Origin: Macrococcoides bohemicum
GTDB taxonomy: Bacteria; Bacillota; Bacilli; Staphylococcales; Staphylococcaceae
DNA: 64,000 nt
Reading direction: 5' to 3'
Assembly (NCBI RefSeq): GCF_003259675.1
Contig: NZ_PZJG01000003.1
Location: forward strand, 124,001-188,000
Of this stretch, positions 55,243 through 62,599 are shown piece by piece (positions within the stretch are counted from its first letter, which is position 1; every line of letters starts with the position of its first letter). Under the pieces are notes generated by a model that was given only the letters and a program-made list of their open reading frames with translations, was not told the origin of the DNA and ran no database searches. The position numbers and the translations under genes are program-made.

Positions 55243-56756
55243 TGAAGGCATTTATTAATACTTTTCAAGAACGTAAATGGGAATTGCTGCAAACATTATT
55301 TGAGCACATTCAACTTTCATTTATTGCATTATTGATTGCCACTTTAATCGCTATTCCGATTGGTATATGGCTTACAAGACATACTAAAATAGCTGAACCA
55401 ATTATTAATATCGCTGCTATCATGCAGACAATACCCTCATTAGCACTGCTCGGTCTAATGATTCCGTTCTTTGGTATTGGTCGTGTTCCTGCTATTATCG
55501 CTTTAGTAATCTATGCCTTACTTCCAATCCTACGTAATACGTATACAGGTATTAAAGAAGTCGATCCATCCTTAAAAGAAGCTGCACAAGGTATCGGTAT
55601 GAATACATATCGACAGTTAAAAAATGTTGAGATTCCTATTGCAATGCCTGTGATAATGGCAGGTATACGAACTGCTATGGTTCTTATTATCGGGACAGCA
55701 ACACTTGCTGCATTTATTGGTGCAGGTGGTTTAGGAGATTTAATATTACTTGGTATAGATAGAAATAATATGAATATATTATTGCTCGGCGCAATACCGG
55801 CAGCTTTACTTGCGCTCTTATTTGATTTTGTACTAAAACGTATGGAGAAATTAAGTTATCGTAAGATGATGATTGTCACAGGGTTACTGTTGTTATCATT
55901 TTTATTAGTTGCTATTTGGCCACTATTCTTCCAGAAAGATAATCAAATGAAATTTGCAGGGAAATTAGGTACAGAACCGGAAATCATTACTAATATGTAT
56001 AAATTAATCATTGAAGACAAGACCGATGTTTTTGTAGAAATTGAACCTGGTATGGGTAAGACAACGTTCTTATTTAACGCTTTGAAATCAGATAATATAG
56101 ATGGTTATCTGGAATTTACAGGTACAGTATTAGGTGAGATTACAAAAGAAGATGCAAAATTTACTACTGAAAAAGAAGTATATCAGCAGGCAAATGAAAG
56201 TATCAATAAAAAGTATCAGATGTCTCTATTAAAACCAATGCAATATAATAATACGTATGCACTTGCCGTGAAAAAAGAATATGCAGATAAATATCAATTG
56301 AAATCAATCAGTGATCTGCAAAAAGTAAAATCGACAATCCGTGCAGGATTTACATTAGAATTTAACGATCGCATGGATGGTTATAAAGGCATTCAAAAGA
56401 AATATGGTATTAAGTTTGATAATGTAAGAACGATGGAACCGAAAATTCGTTATCAGGCAATTGAGCAAGGGAAGATTGATCTAATCGATGCATATTCTAC
56501 TGATGCAGAATTAAAGAAATACGGCATGGTCGTATTAAAAGATGACAAAAATCTATTTCCTCCTTATCAAGGAGCACCACTATTAAAAGATGAAACCATT
56601 AAAGAACATCCGGAAGTTGTGAAGGCACTTAATCAGTTAGCCGGTAAGATTACTGATGAAGAAATGCAGACGATGAACTATGCTGTAACATATCAGAACA
56701 AATCACCGGAAAGTATTGCACATGCTTATTTAAAGAGAGAAAAGCTGATTAAGTAA
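55242..56756 (+). CDS. egtU: ABC permease/substrate-binding fusion, EgtU-like
   Basis: The 504-residue protein has an N-terminal permease domain with about six helices (~1-230; EAAQGIGMNTYRQLKNVEIP is the ATPase-coupling loop) and a C-terminal extracellular binding domain (~235-504). The latter contains LGTEPEIITNMYKLIIEDKTD, GYLEFTGTVLGE, NNTYALAVKKEY, TLEFNDRMDGYKG and FPPYQGAPLL, which from memory follow the binding domain of pneumococcal EgtU closely. That would make it an importer of ergothioneine, a thiol-histidine antioxidant from the diet or host. Substrate identity is inferred, not shown. Confidence 0.75.
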   Translation: MKAFINTFQERKWELLQTLFEHIQLSFIALLIATLIAIPIGIWLTRHTKIAEPIINIAAIMQTIPSLALLGLMIPFFGIGRVPAIIALVIYALLPILRNTYTGIKEVDPSLKEAAQGIGMNTYRQLKNVEIPIAMPVIMAGIRTAMVLIIGTATLAAFIGAGGLGDLILLGIDRNNMNILLLGAIPAALLALLFDFVLKRMEKLSYRKMMIVTGLLLLSFLLVAIWPLFFQKDNQMKFAGKLGTEPEIITNMYKLIIEDKTDVFVEIEPGMGKTTFLFNALKSDNIDGYLEFTGTVLGEITKEDAKFTTEKEVYQQANESINKKYQMSLLKPMQYNNTYALAVKKEYADKYQLKSISDLQKVKSTIRAGFTLEFNDRMDGYKGIQKKYGIKFDNVRTMEPKIRYQAIEQGKIDLIDAYSTDAELKKYGMVVLKDDKNLFPPYQGAPLLKDETIKEHPEVVKALNQLAGKITDEEMQTMNYAVTYQNKSPESIAHAYLKREKLIK

Positions 56757-56850
56757 ATCTGAGTTTAATCCTCAAAATATGAGTATCAAATTGTCATTTC
56801 ATATATCATGATACTAATATACTTTTATAATAGAGAAAGTAGGGAAATAA

Positions 56851-57909
56851 ATGAAACCACAATTAAAATCTTTACAAGTGTATTCGGCTGGATTATCTGA
56901 TGAAGCGTTAAAGCGTAAGACAGGATATGAAGGTGAATTTAGCAGACTCGCTTCAAATGAAAATCCGATTGGACCTACGCCTAAAGTGAATGAAGTGTTA
57001 GCGGCGTCTTTAACAGGATTAAATTATTATCCGGATCCAGAAGCGAATGCATTAAAAGAAAAATTATCTACATTTTATGATGTACCGGCTGAACAGATTT
57101 TTGTCGGTGCAGGTCTTGATGAAGTTATTATGTCGATATCGCGAGCAGTACTAGTCCCTGATGGTGACGTATTAACAAGTGAAGGAACGTTCGTACAATA
57201 TGCTACACATGCTCTTATTGAAGGGACACATTTAAAAACAGTCCCACTAAATGAAGGTTGCTTTGATTTAGATGCAATGGCGGAAGCGATAACAGATAAT
57301 ACGAATATTATATGGATCTGTAATCCGAATAATCCTACTGGAACGCATGTATCTGAAACTGAGTTAAGAGCATTCTTAAATAAAGTACCACATTCAATTA
57401 CTGTTGTATTAGATGAAGCTTACTTTGAATTTGTAGATGCAGAGGATTATCCTGATGGCGTTAAGTTATTAAAAGAATATCCAAATTTAATCATATTACG
57501 TACATTCTCTAAAGCGTATGGGTTAGCAGCTATGCGTGTAGGCTATGCAATGACGTCTAAAGAATATGTAAGTGAATTTAATAAGGTAAAGCTACCTTTT
57601 AATGTTACTACTTTGTCTTTACTGGCTGCTATCACAGCTTTAGAAGATCAGGCACATTTAAAGTCATATGTTGCATTCAATAAAGCACAACGTGAGCAGT
57701 TATTTGCGAAACCATATAGTAAACATTTTTTGCCGAGCCAGACGAACTTTATCTTTATTAAGACAGATCAACCTCAAGCGTTGTTTGATACTTTCATTCA
57801 ACATGGTGTAATTTCTCGTCCTATACCAATTGGTGTTCGCGTAACAATTGGACAAGAAGAAGATAATAAAAAGATTGATGCTGCTTTAACAGCATTCTTT
57901 GGGGAATAA
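56851..57909 (+). CDS. hisC: HisC-type histidinol-phosphate/aromatic aminotransferase
   Basis: The 352-residue PLP enzyme (class I/II aminotransferase) shows ASNENPIGPTP, ICNPNNPTGT, VLDEAYFEF and the PLP lysine in RTFSKAYGLAAMRVGY (~residue 220). No other histidine-biosynthesis gene is in the window, so it may mainly serve aromatic amino acid transamination, as isolated hisC copies often do. AGTAGGG lies before the ATG. It is monocistronic with a terminator at 57914. Confidence 0.88.
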   Translation: MKPQLKSLQVYSAGLSDEALKRKTGYEGEFSRLASNENPIGPTPKVNEVLAASLTGLNYYPDPEANALKEKLSTFYDVPAEQIFVGAGLDEVIMSISRAVLVPDGDVLTSEGTFVQYATHALIEGTHLKTVPLNEGCFDLDAMAEAITDNTNIIWICNPNNPTGTHVSETELRAFLNKVPHSITVVLDEAYFEFVDAEDYPDGVKLLKEYPNLIILRTFSKAYGLAAMRVGYAMTSKEYVSEFNKVKLPFNVTTLSLLAAITALEDQAHLKSYVAFNKAQREQLFAKPYSKHFLPSQTNFIFIKTDQPQALFDTFIQHGVISRPIPIGVRVTIGQEEDNKKIDAALTAFFGE

Positions 57910-57913
57910 TGCT

Positions 57914-57951
57914 AAGCTAAACGATATGATAAACGTATCATTTAGCTTTTT
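57914..57951 (+). terminator. Terminator after hisC
   Basis: AAGCTAAA and TTTAGCTT form the base of a hairpin with an internal GATA/TATC pairing, followed by TTTTT. Confidence 0.8.
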
Positions 57952-58017
57952 TTATGCATTGATCTATAATAGAAATAAAGTGATAAATTTCTTTAAAAAT
58001 ATAAATGAGGTGTAAGA

Positions 58018-58548
58018 ATGAAAAAGTCAATTGCAATTGATATGGATGAAGTATTAGCTGATACGCTGAAGAAAGTAATTTTTCAATTTAATGAAAGCAC
58101 TGGAATGTCTTTAACGAAAGAAGATTTATATGAGAAAAAATTACGTACTGAATATCCAGAGCATGTCGATAAATTAGATGAATTATTACTTGATCGTGCA
58201 TTCTTTAGAGATTTAGAAGTTTTACCTGATGCAATTCGTGTCGTTGAACGATTAAGTGAACACTTTGATGTTTATATTGCGACAGCAGCGATGGATGTTC
58301 CAACTTCGTTTGATGCGAAGTATGAATGGTTGCGCGAACACTTTCCTTTCTTAGATCCGCAACATTTCATTTTCTGTGGGAATAAAGGTGTAGTGGGAAC
58401 GGATTATCTTATCGATGACAATCCAAGACAACTTGCGGCTTTCAAAGGTACCGGTTTAATCTTCGATGCTGTACATAACCAAAGTATAAAGGAATACGAC
58501 AGAATGAAGAGCTGGCTGGATGTTGAGAAGTATTTCTTTGAAGATTAG
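58018..58548 (+). CDS. 5'(3')-Deoxyribonucleotidase (HAD family)
   Basis: The 176-residue protein begins with the HAD motif IDMDEVLADTL (nucleophile and acid Asp), has a motif-II-like ATAAMD (~residue 92) and LIDDNPRQL (~137) as the last acidic motif. It matches NT5C-type 5'(3')-deoxyribonucleotidases, which dephosphorylate dNMPs to keep precursor pools balanced. GAGGTG precedes the ATG. It stands alone with its own terminator shared with the convergent lipid kinase gene. Confidence 0.88.
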   Translation: MKKSIAIDMDEVLADTLKKVIFQFNESTGMSLTKEDLYEKKLRTEYPEHVDKLDELLLDRAFFRDLEVLPDAIRVVERLSEHFDVYIATAAMDVPTSFDAKYEWLREHFPFLDPQHFIFCGNKGVVGTDYLIDDNPRQLAAFKGTGLIFDAVHNQSIKEYDRMKSWLDVEKYFFED

Positions 58549-58570
58549 TTAGATAAATTAATATTACATT

Positions 58571-58602
58571 AAAAGGCAGGTGACTTTTATCACCTGCCTT
58601 TT
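58571..58602. terminator. Bidirectional terminator
   Basis: AAAAGGCAGGTGA and TCACCTGCCTTTT form a perfect 13-bp stem with a 6-base loop between the convergent nucleotidase and lipid kinase genes. Confidence 0.88.
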
Positions 58603-58605
58603 ACA

Positions 58606-59520
58606 TTATTCATTAATTACAACGCGATCTGTTGCCGTGAGTATTTTAAGTTTACTAGGTATTACTTTAATTGAAAGTGGTGTCTTAAGATCAATTTCGC
58701 CATCCACATCGACATCCATCTCTTTATTTGTATTGATTGTAATATTTTCTCCCGAATAATGTTCGATATTCTGGCTGATTTCATTCCAGTTAATTTCTGA
58801 CTTCATAGCAATCATTTCAGTAAATAGCTTCAAACCACTTTCTTTGAAGATAAATACATTTAACTTGCCGTCATTAGGTGATAATTCTAATAAAGGAATT
58901 TTATTTCCTCCGATGAAAGCACCATTTGCTACAATAATCATAGAAGATTCTCCGTGATATTTTGTACCATCAATCTCGATATCATATTTAAAGAAAGTTG
59001 GGTTTGTTACATTCTTTATTGTTGAAAAAAGATAGCTGAATTTACCGATTTTACTTTTAGCTTCCGGATCAACACTATTTGAATTCTCAACAATTAGTCC
59101 CATACCGGCAAAATTAAGTGCATATCGCTCGTTTGTTTGCATAACATCATAATATTTCACTTCTGCTGTTAATAATTGCTCTACCGCTCTTACTGGGTTT
59201 GGAAGAAGATTTAAAGTTTTTGTAAAGTCATTAAAAGTACCGCCAGGAAGTATACCGATTGGTACATGATGATTTCCATCAATAATACCGTTTATAAGTT
59301 CATGAACAGTACCGTCACCGCCAAGTATAAGGTAAATATCATGTTCTGACTTACCTTCTTTAAGATATGTATATATCTCACCTTGTTCTGCACTGCGATA
59401 AATTGTTAAATGATCGATAAATCTTGTTAAACTTTTAGACACTTCACCGATGATTTGATGAACATTTCCTTGTCCTGCATGATCATGATAGAATAATATA
59501 CCTGTTTTCAATTTTTGCAT
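58606..59520 (-). CDS. Diacylglycerol/lipid kinase family protein (DagK/YegS type)
   Basis: The 304-residue protein has the DAGK catalytic motif ILGGDGTVHELINGI (GGDGT) and GILPGGTFNDFTKTL (~residues 80-115), followed by the beta-rich C-terminal domain (DVMQTNERYALNFAGMGLIVE, ANGAFIGGNKIPLLELSPNDGKLNVFI). It likely phosphorylates diacylglycerol or a related lipid at the membrane, e.g. recycling diacylglycerol left by lipoteichoic acid synthesis, but S. aureus DgkB is a separate gene family member, so the exact role is open. It faces away from doxX across a palindromic promoter. Confidence 0.87.
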   Translation of the reverse strand: MQKLKTGILFYHDHAGQGNVHQIIGEVSKSLTRFIDHLTIYRSAEQGEIYTYLKEGKSEHDIYLILGGDGTVHELINGIIDGNHHVPIGILPGGTFNDFTKTLNLLPNPVRAVEQLLTAEVKYYDVMQTNERYALNFAGMGLIVENSNSVDPEAKSKIGKFSYLFSTIKNVTNPTFFKYDIEIDGTKYHGESSMIIVANGAFIGGNKIPLLELSPNDGKLNVFIFKESGLKLFTEMIAMKSEINWNEISQNIEHYSGENITINTNKEMDVDVDGEIDLKTPLSIKVIPSKLKILTATDRVVINE

Positions 59521-59682
59521 AAAGTTTCACCCCATTCTTAACATTTTATCATATCCTACTATTCCCGTTTTATATTTGATTAATCAATATTTATAACGCA
59601 TATTATGCAATGTGTATATTCAGAATTAATGACGCTAAGATAAGCAATCAATACCAATACTTCAGAAAAGAAAATTAAACAG

Positions 59683-59722
59683 TTGATATATAAAATATAC
59701 TGTGATATATTTTATATATCAA
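59683..59722. promoter_or_regulatory. Perfect 17-bp-arm palindrome forming promoters in both directions
   Basis: TTGATATATAAAATATA (59683-59699) and its exact inverse (59706-59722) flank CTGTGA. Read on the plus strand it gives a -35 TTGATA and a -10 TATATT with a 17-base spacer, 26 bases before the doxX start. By symmetry the minus strand has the same promoter towards the lipid kinase gene at 59520. It could equally be the operator of a dimeric repressor. The rest of the 228-base intergenic region shows nothing else. Confidence 0.65.
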
Positions 59723-59748
59723 ATATTTAATTAATGGAGGAATTAAAA

Positions 59749-60096
59749 ATGCATAAACATATTATTAATGGTTACGTAGCAAAAGACATTCTTAAAAGCA
59801 GCTTACCAAAAGTGAAAAATGATGAAGCAATGGCTCAACAGTTCAAAGAAGGATTTAATTTATCACCAGGTATGATGAAGATTGCAGGATATTTTGAATT
59901 TATCGGTTCTATCTTCTTAATGTTATCTGTGTTCAATAAAAAATTCGCACGTATTGGTGCAATTTTAATCAATGTCATCATGCTAGGTGCGATGTATAAT
60001 CATTTAAAAGCTGGACATGGTTTTAAATCTATTGGTGCTGCCGGGAAATATTTTGTATTAAATGTGGTTACATTATTTGATTCATATAGAAAATAA
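59749..60096 (+). CDS. DoxX-like membrane protein
   Basis: The 115-residue protein has about three membrane segments (MMKIAGYFEFIGSIFLMLSVF, FARIGAILINVIMLGAMYNH, AGKYFVLNVVTLF) in the DoxX layout, after a short polar N-terminus. DoxX-like proteins such as MhqP belong to quinone/electrophile and thiol-stress systems. The start at 59749 has GGAGG 8 bases upstream. An MhqD-type esterase lies 380 bases downstream, which supports a detoxification link by context only. Confidence 0.75.
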   Translation: MHKHIINGYVAKDILKSSLPKVKNDEAMAQQFKEGFNLSPGMMKIAGYFEFIGSIFLMLSVFNKKFARIGAILINVIMLGAMYNHLKAGHGFKSIGAAGKYFVLNVVTLFDSYRK

Positions 60097-60261
60097 ATAA
60101 TCCGTATAAAATGTGAAAGTTGGGGTCTTATTTATTAAATCATATCAAAATAATGACATTAAAGTTCATTTCGAAGCTTCTAGATTTGAAATCAGAGGGT
60201 GATCAATTATTCTATACGAAATCATAAGCGGCGCGTGAAGAAAAGACTGCATATTATAAAT

Positions 60262-60441
60262 CATACTGAAGTGTCTAGCGAACTGTAAGGGTAACATGTC
60301 GGTCAATCTCTAGTAAATCTTGCAGCAAATTATGCGAGAGAAAACAATTTGAAAGTTATACCTGTATGTCCATTTGGGAAACAGGTTATGACAAATGATA
60401 GTAAATATGATGAAAAGCCTGAGAATAATTTTAAAGGGTGA
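60262..60441 (+). pseudogene. Remnant of a COG2388-type GNAT acetyltransferase
   Basis: In frame from 60262 the translation reads HTEVSSEL, stop, G, stop, then HVGQSLVNLAANYARENNLKV and IPVCPFGKQVM to a stop at 60441. This matches the C-terminal half of small GNAT (COG2388/YidJ-type) proteins, where HTEVxxELRGQGxGxxLV is conserved; two stops (TAA at 60286-60288, TAG-free frame then TAA at 60292-60294) interrupt the acetyl-CoA motif. The upstream half (from ~60130) is more degraded, with several stops in all frames. The 378 bases between doxX and mhqD hold nothing else. Confidence 0.75.
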
Positions 60442-60474
60442 CATTTATAACATGAAGGTGAGAAAGAGATTAAA

Positions 60475-61077
60475 ATGACGATGAAACATATTGTAAACAA
60501 AGGTAGTAATGATACAACATTGTTGTTATTACATGGGACTGGTGGTAATGAACAAGACATGTTACCACTTAGTGGTTTAATTGATAATGATGCAAACGTA
60601 TTAAGCGTAAGAGGAAATGTCAGTGAGCATGGTATGCCTCGTTTCTTCGGCAGAATCGCTGAAGGTATATTCGACGAAGAAGATTTAGTGAAACGTACAC
60701 ACGAACTTAATGATTTTATTACAACAGCTGCTCAGGATAATAATTTAAACCGTAAAAATATTGTAGCAGTAGGATACTCTAATGGTGCAAATATTGCAGC
60801 AAGTTTAATGTATCACGATAAAGATGCATTACATGCAGCGATTCTATTCCACCCGATGGTACCACTTCGCAACGTTGAATTACCTGATTTATCAGGTAAG
60901 AAAGTATTTATCGGTGCTGGGGTGAATGATCCAATATCACCGAGACAAGAAACTGAAGAACTTGCACAAGCATTAACAGCGGCTGGTGCAGAAGTTGAGA
61001 TTTTCTGGCATCAATCAGGACATTCTCTAACACAAGAAGAAGTCCAGCATGCTGCTGAATGGTATAAATCACTATAA
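60475..61077 (+). CDS. mhqD: MhqD-like carboxylesterase/hydrolase
   Basis: The 200-residue alpha/beta hydrolase has LLLHGTGGNEQDM (oxyanion hole, ~residues 20-32), the nucleophile in VGYSNGANIAASL (Ser ~101), the Asp in GAGVNDPISPRQE and the His in HQSGHSLTQEE. It matches Bacillus MhqD (YodD), induced by quinones and catechols under MhqR control; related staphylococcal enzymes belong to the mhqRED regulon. GAGAAAGAG lies before the ATG. No mhqR or mhqE is in view. Confidence 0.82.
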   Translation: MTMKHIVNKGSNDTTLLLLHGTGGNEQDMLPLSGLIDNDANVLSVRGNVSEHGMPRFFGRIAEGIFDEEDLVKRTHELNDFITTAAQDNNLNRKNIVAVGYSNGANIAASLMYHDKDALHAAILFHPMVPLRNVELPDLSGKKVFIGAGVNDPISPRQETEELAQALTAAGAEVEIFWHQSGHSLTQEEVQHAAEWYKSL

Positions 61078-61084
61078 AATAAAT

Positions 61085-61140
61085 AAGCCCTGAAGATGCA
61101 GTTTCACATTAAACGCTACTGCATCTTTCGGGCTTTTATT
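61085..61140. terminator. Bidirectional terminator after mhqD
   Basis: An 18-base arm at 61085-61102 (AAGCCCTGAAGATGCAGT) pairs with 61118-61135 with one mismatch, followed by TTATTTT on the plus strand; the minus strand also has an AT-rich tail. Confidence 0.85.
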
Positions 61141-61236
61141 TTAATTTTTTTTCGATTCTTGGTGATTATTGAAAAAGTATCCACAGATAAAAAGCAAAAG
61201 TAACAACAAACCTACACGTAAAAGTTCAGGAATCAT
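61141..61236 (-). CDS. Candidate 31-aa hydrophobic small protein
   Basis: A minus-strand ORF begins at 61236 behind AAAGGA (8 bases spacing), starts MIPELLRVGLLLLLLFICGY, continues FFNNHQE and ends SKKN. It has one membrane helix and a basic tail, the general shape of small membrane toxins or regulatory peptides. It is not a clear member of the Fst or Hol_Tox families. Its stop lies at the bidirectional hairpin 61085-61140, which would terminate it. No promoter is obvious. It could be a chance ORF. Confidence 0.4.
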   Translation of the reverse strand: MIPELLRVGLLLLLLFICGYFFNNHQESKKN

Positions 61237-61293
61237 AATGTCTATCCTTTGTTAAATTTACATGCAGCATCGAAAGCATTGATTGATTCATAA

Positions 61294-61774
61294 TGTCCGA
61301 TTGCATATCGTGCAGAATCAGCATTTATTAATCCATTACGTGCTCGAAAAGTGAAACCAGGTTTATTCTGGGGAACGTTCGATTTCACATGTATATTACT
61401 ATATAATGAACATATCCCTTTCCCCGATCCGGCAAAAGTAATAGAACGTGCTGCCTTTGATGAATCGATGATTGAGTTTGGTTTCTGGTTCGGAGATGAT
61501 AAGTTCGTAGGGCCGACATTCTTTGTATTGCCATATCCCTTTTTCAAATAGAAACTTTGAATGCACACATCACTTCCCGGAAGGAAGTTACTATGATGAG
61601 GATATGGCGGAATTTATTTTGCCGATAAATGATCTATCAACAGAGCATGCTCATACATTCAAACAGTTCTTCACTGCTCCTTATGATTCGTTTAAAGACT
61701 ATCTTGAGTGGGAAAATTATCATAAGCTATTGGAATTGGAAGAGAATAAAGCGATAATAGATTTGAAAAAATAA
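61294..61774 (+). pseudogene. Truncated and frameshifted DUF5996-like gene
   Basis: The frame from ~61294 reads RAESAFINPLRARKVKPG, then LFWGTFDFTCILLYNEHIP and FGFWFGDDKFVGPTFFVLPYPFFK before a stop near 61548. The continuation is in another frame (from ~61545: NRNFECTHHFPEGSYYDEDMAEFILP) to the stop at 61774. The order FWGTFD, FGFWxGDD, PxFFxxPYP and a final acidic helix resembles the C-terminal half of DUF5996 proteins; the N-terminal half is missing. It is therefore a 5'-truncated, frameshifted remnant. The family call is tentative. Confidence 0.6.
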
Positions 61775-61809
61775 CATTCATAACTAATAAATACTAATTA
61801 GGTTAAAGG

Positions 61810-61841
61810 AAGGATAGCATGCAGGAATGCATGCTATCCTT
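61810..61841. terminator. Hairpin overlapping the tetR stop codon
   Basis: AAGGATAGCATGC and GCATGCTATCCTT form a perfect 13-bp stem with a 6-base loop. The tails are only moderately T-rich, so the strength is uncertain. Confidence 0.6.
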
Positions 61842-62439
61842 CTCTTGTATTAAAATTTTTTTGATATTTCATTTTTTCCCAGAATTGATTTAGCATATCT
61901 TCAAGAGAGCGCGATAGCTTTTCGACATCTTTTCCACCAGACTGTAACCAGTTGAATATAATACGCATGATGCCACCTGCAGAAAATTCAGCAAGCAAAC
62001 ATATATCCAGATTAAATACATATCCATTTTGTATTTCACGATTTAAATGATTTTCAATGATGAGATAAAGTTGTTTATAAATGATTGTGGAAATCATTCC
62101 ATAAATTTCACTGCGAATTACAGATTTGGCGAGATACTTATTTTGATCAAGGAATAAAAGCACGTCATTAATCATTGCAGCATAGAAAGTTTCCGGATGA
62201 TGTTTATTATAATTTTCATTATTTTTATCGTTATATTTGTTTAATAGGTGAATAATCGTCGACTGATAGAAATCAAACTTATCTTCATAGTGACGATAAA
62301 ATGTTGAACGACGTACAAGAGCCTTTTCACAAATTTCATGAATTGTAATCTCATCGAAATCCTTATTATTACCGAGTACTAATAATGCATCTCGCAAAGC
62401 ATGTTCAGTTTTTATAACGCGTAGATCTTTCTTTTCCAT
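61834..62439 (-). CDS. TetR family transcriptional regulator
   Basis: The 201-residue protein has a TetR N-terminal HTH (TEHALRDALLVLGNNKDFDEITIHEICEKALVRRSTFYRHYEDKFDFY) and a helical ligand domain. It is divergent from the oleate hydratase gene, so it probably represses that gene and itself in response to fatty acids; this is inferred from position. The start at 62439 follows AGGTG; the longer frame lacks an SD. An imperfect dyad at 62476-62492 is a candidate operator. Confidence 0.85.
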   Translation of the reverse strand: MEKKDLRVIKTEHALRDALLVLGNNKDFDEITIHEICEKALVRRSTFYRHYEDKFDFYQSTIIHLLNKYNDKNNENYNKHHPETFYAAMINDVLLFLDQNKYLAKSVIRSEIYGMISTIIYKQLYLIIENHLNREIQNGYVFNLDICLLAEFSAGGIMRIIFNWLQSGGKDVEKLSRSLEDMLNQFWEKMKYQKNFNTREG

Positions 62440-62475
62440 ATTATCACCTTTTTTATGGGACATTTGTACTTTTAC

Positions 62476-62492
62476 TGTCGCTTATGTGACGA
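62476..62492. promoter_or_regulatory. Candidate TetR operator
   Basis: TGTCGC-TTAT-GTGACGA is an imperfect dyad in the 160-base region between the divergent tetR and ohyA genes, 37 bases before the tetR start. It is weak evidence, based on position and partial symmetry. Confidence 0.3.
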
Positions 62493-62599
62493 ATAACGAT
62501 ATAGTATTTTCTGACATTAAGCAAATATAAGTTAAATTGTAATTATAAGAAGTATCAAGTTCTTCTTTAAAATATAAAATACGGGACGGAGTGAGTATT

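Noticed and set aside
61242-61568. 108-codon minus-strand frame over the DUF5996 remnant
   Set aside because: The plus-strand translation shows family-like blocks, while the minus-strand protein has no SD or recognisable features.
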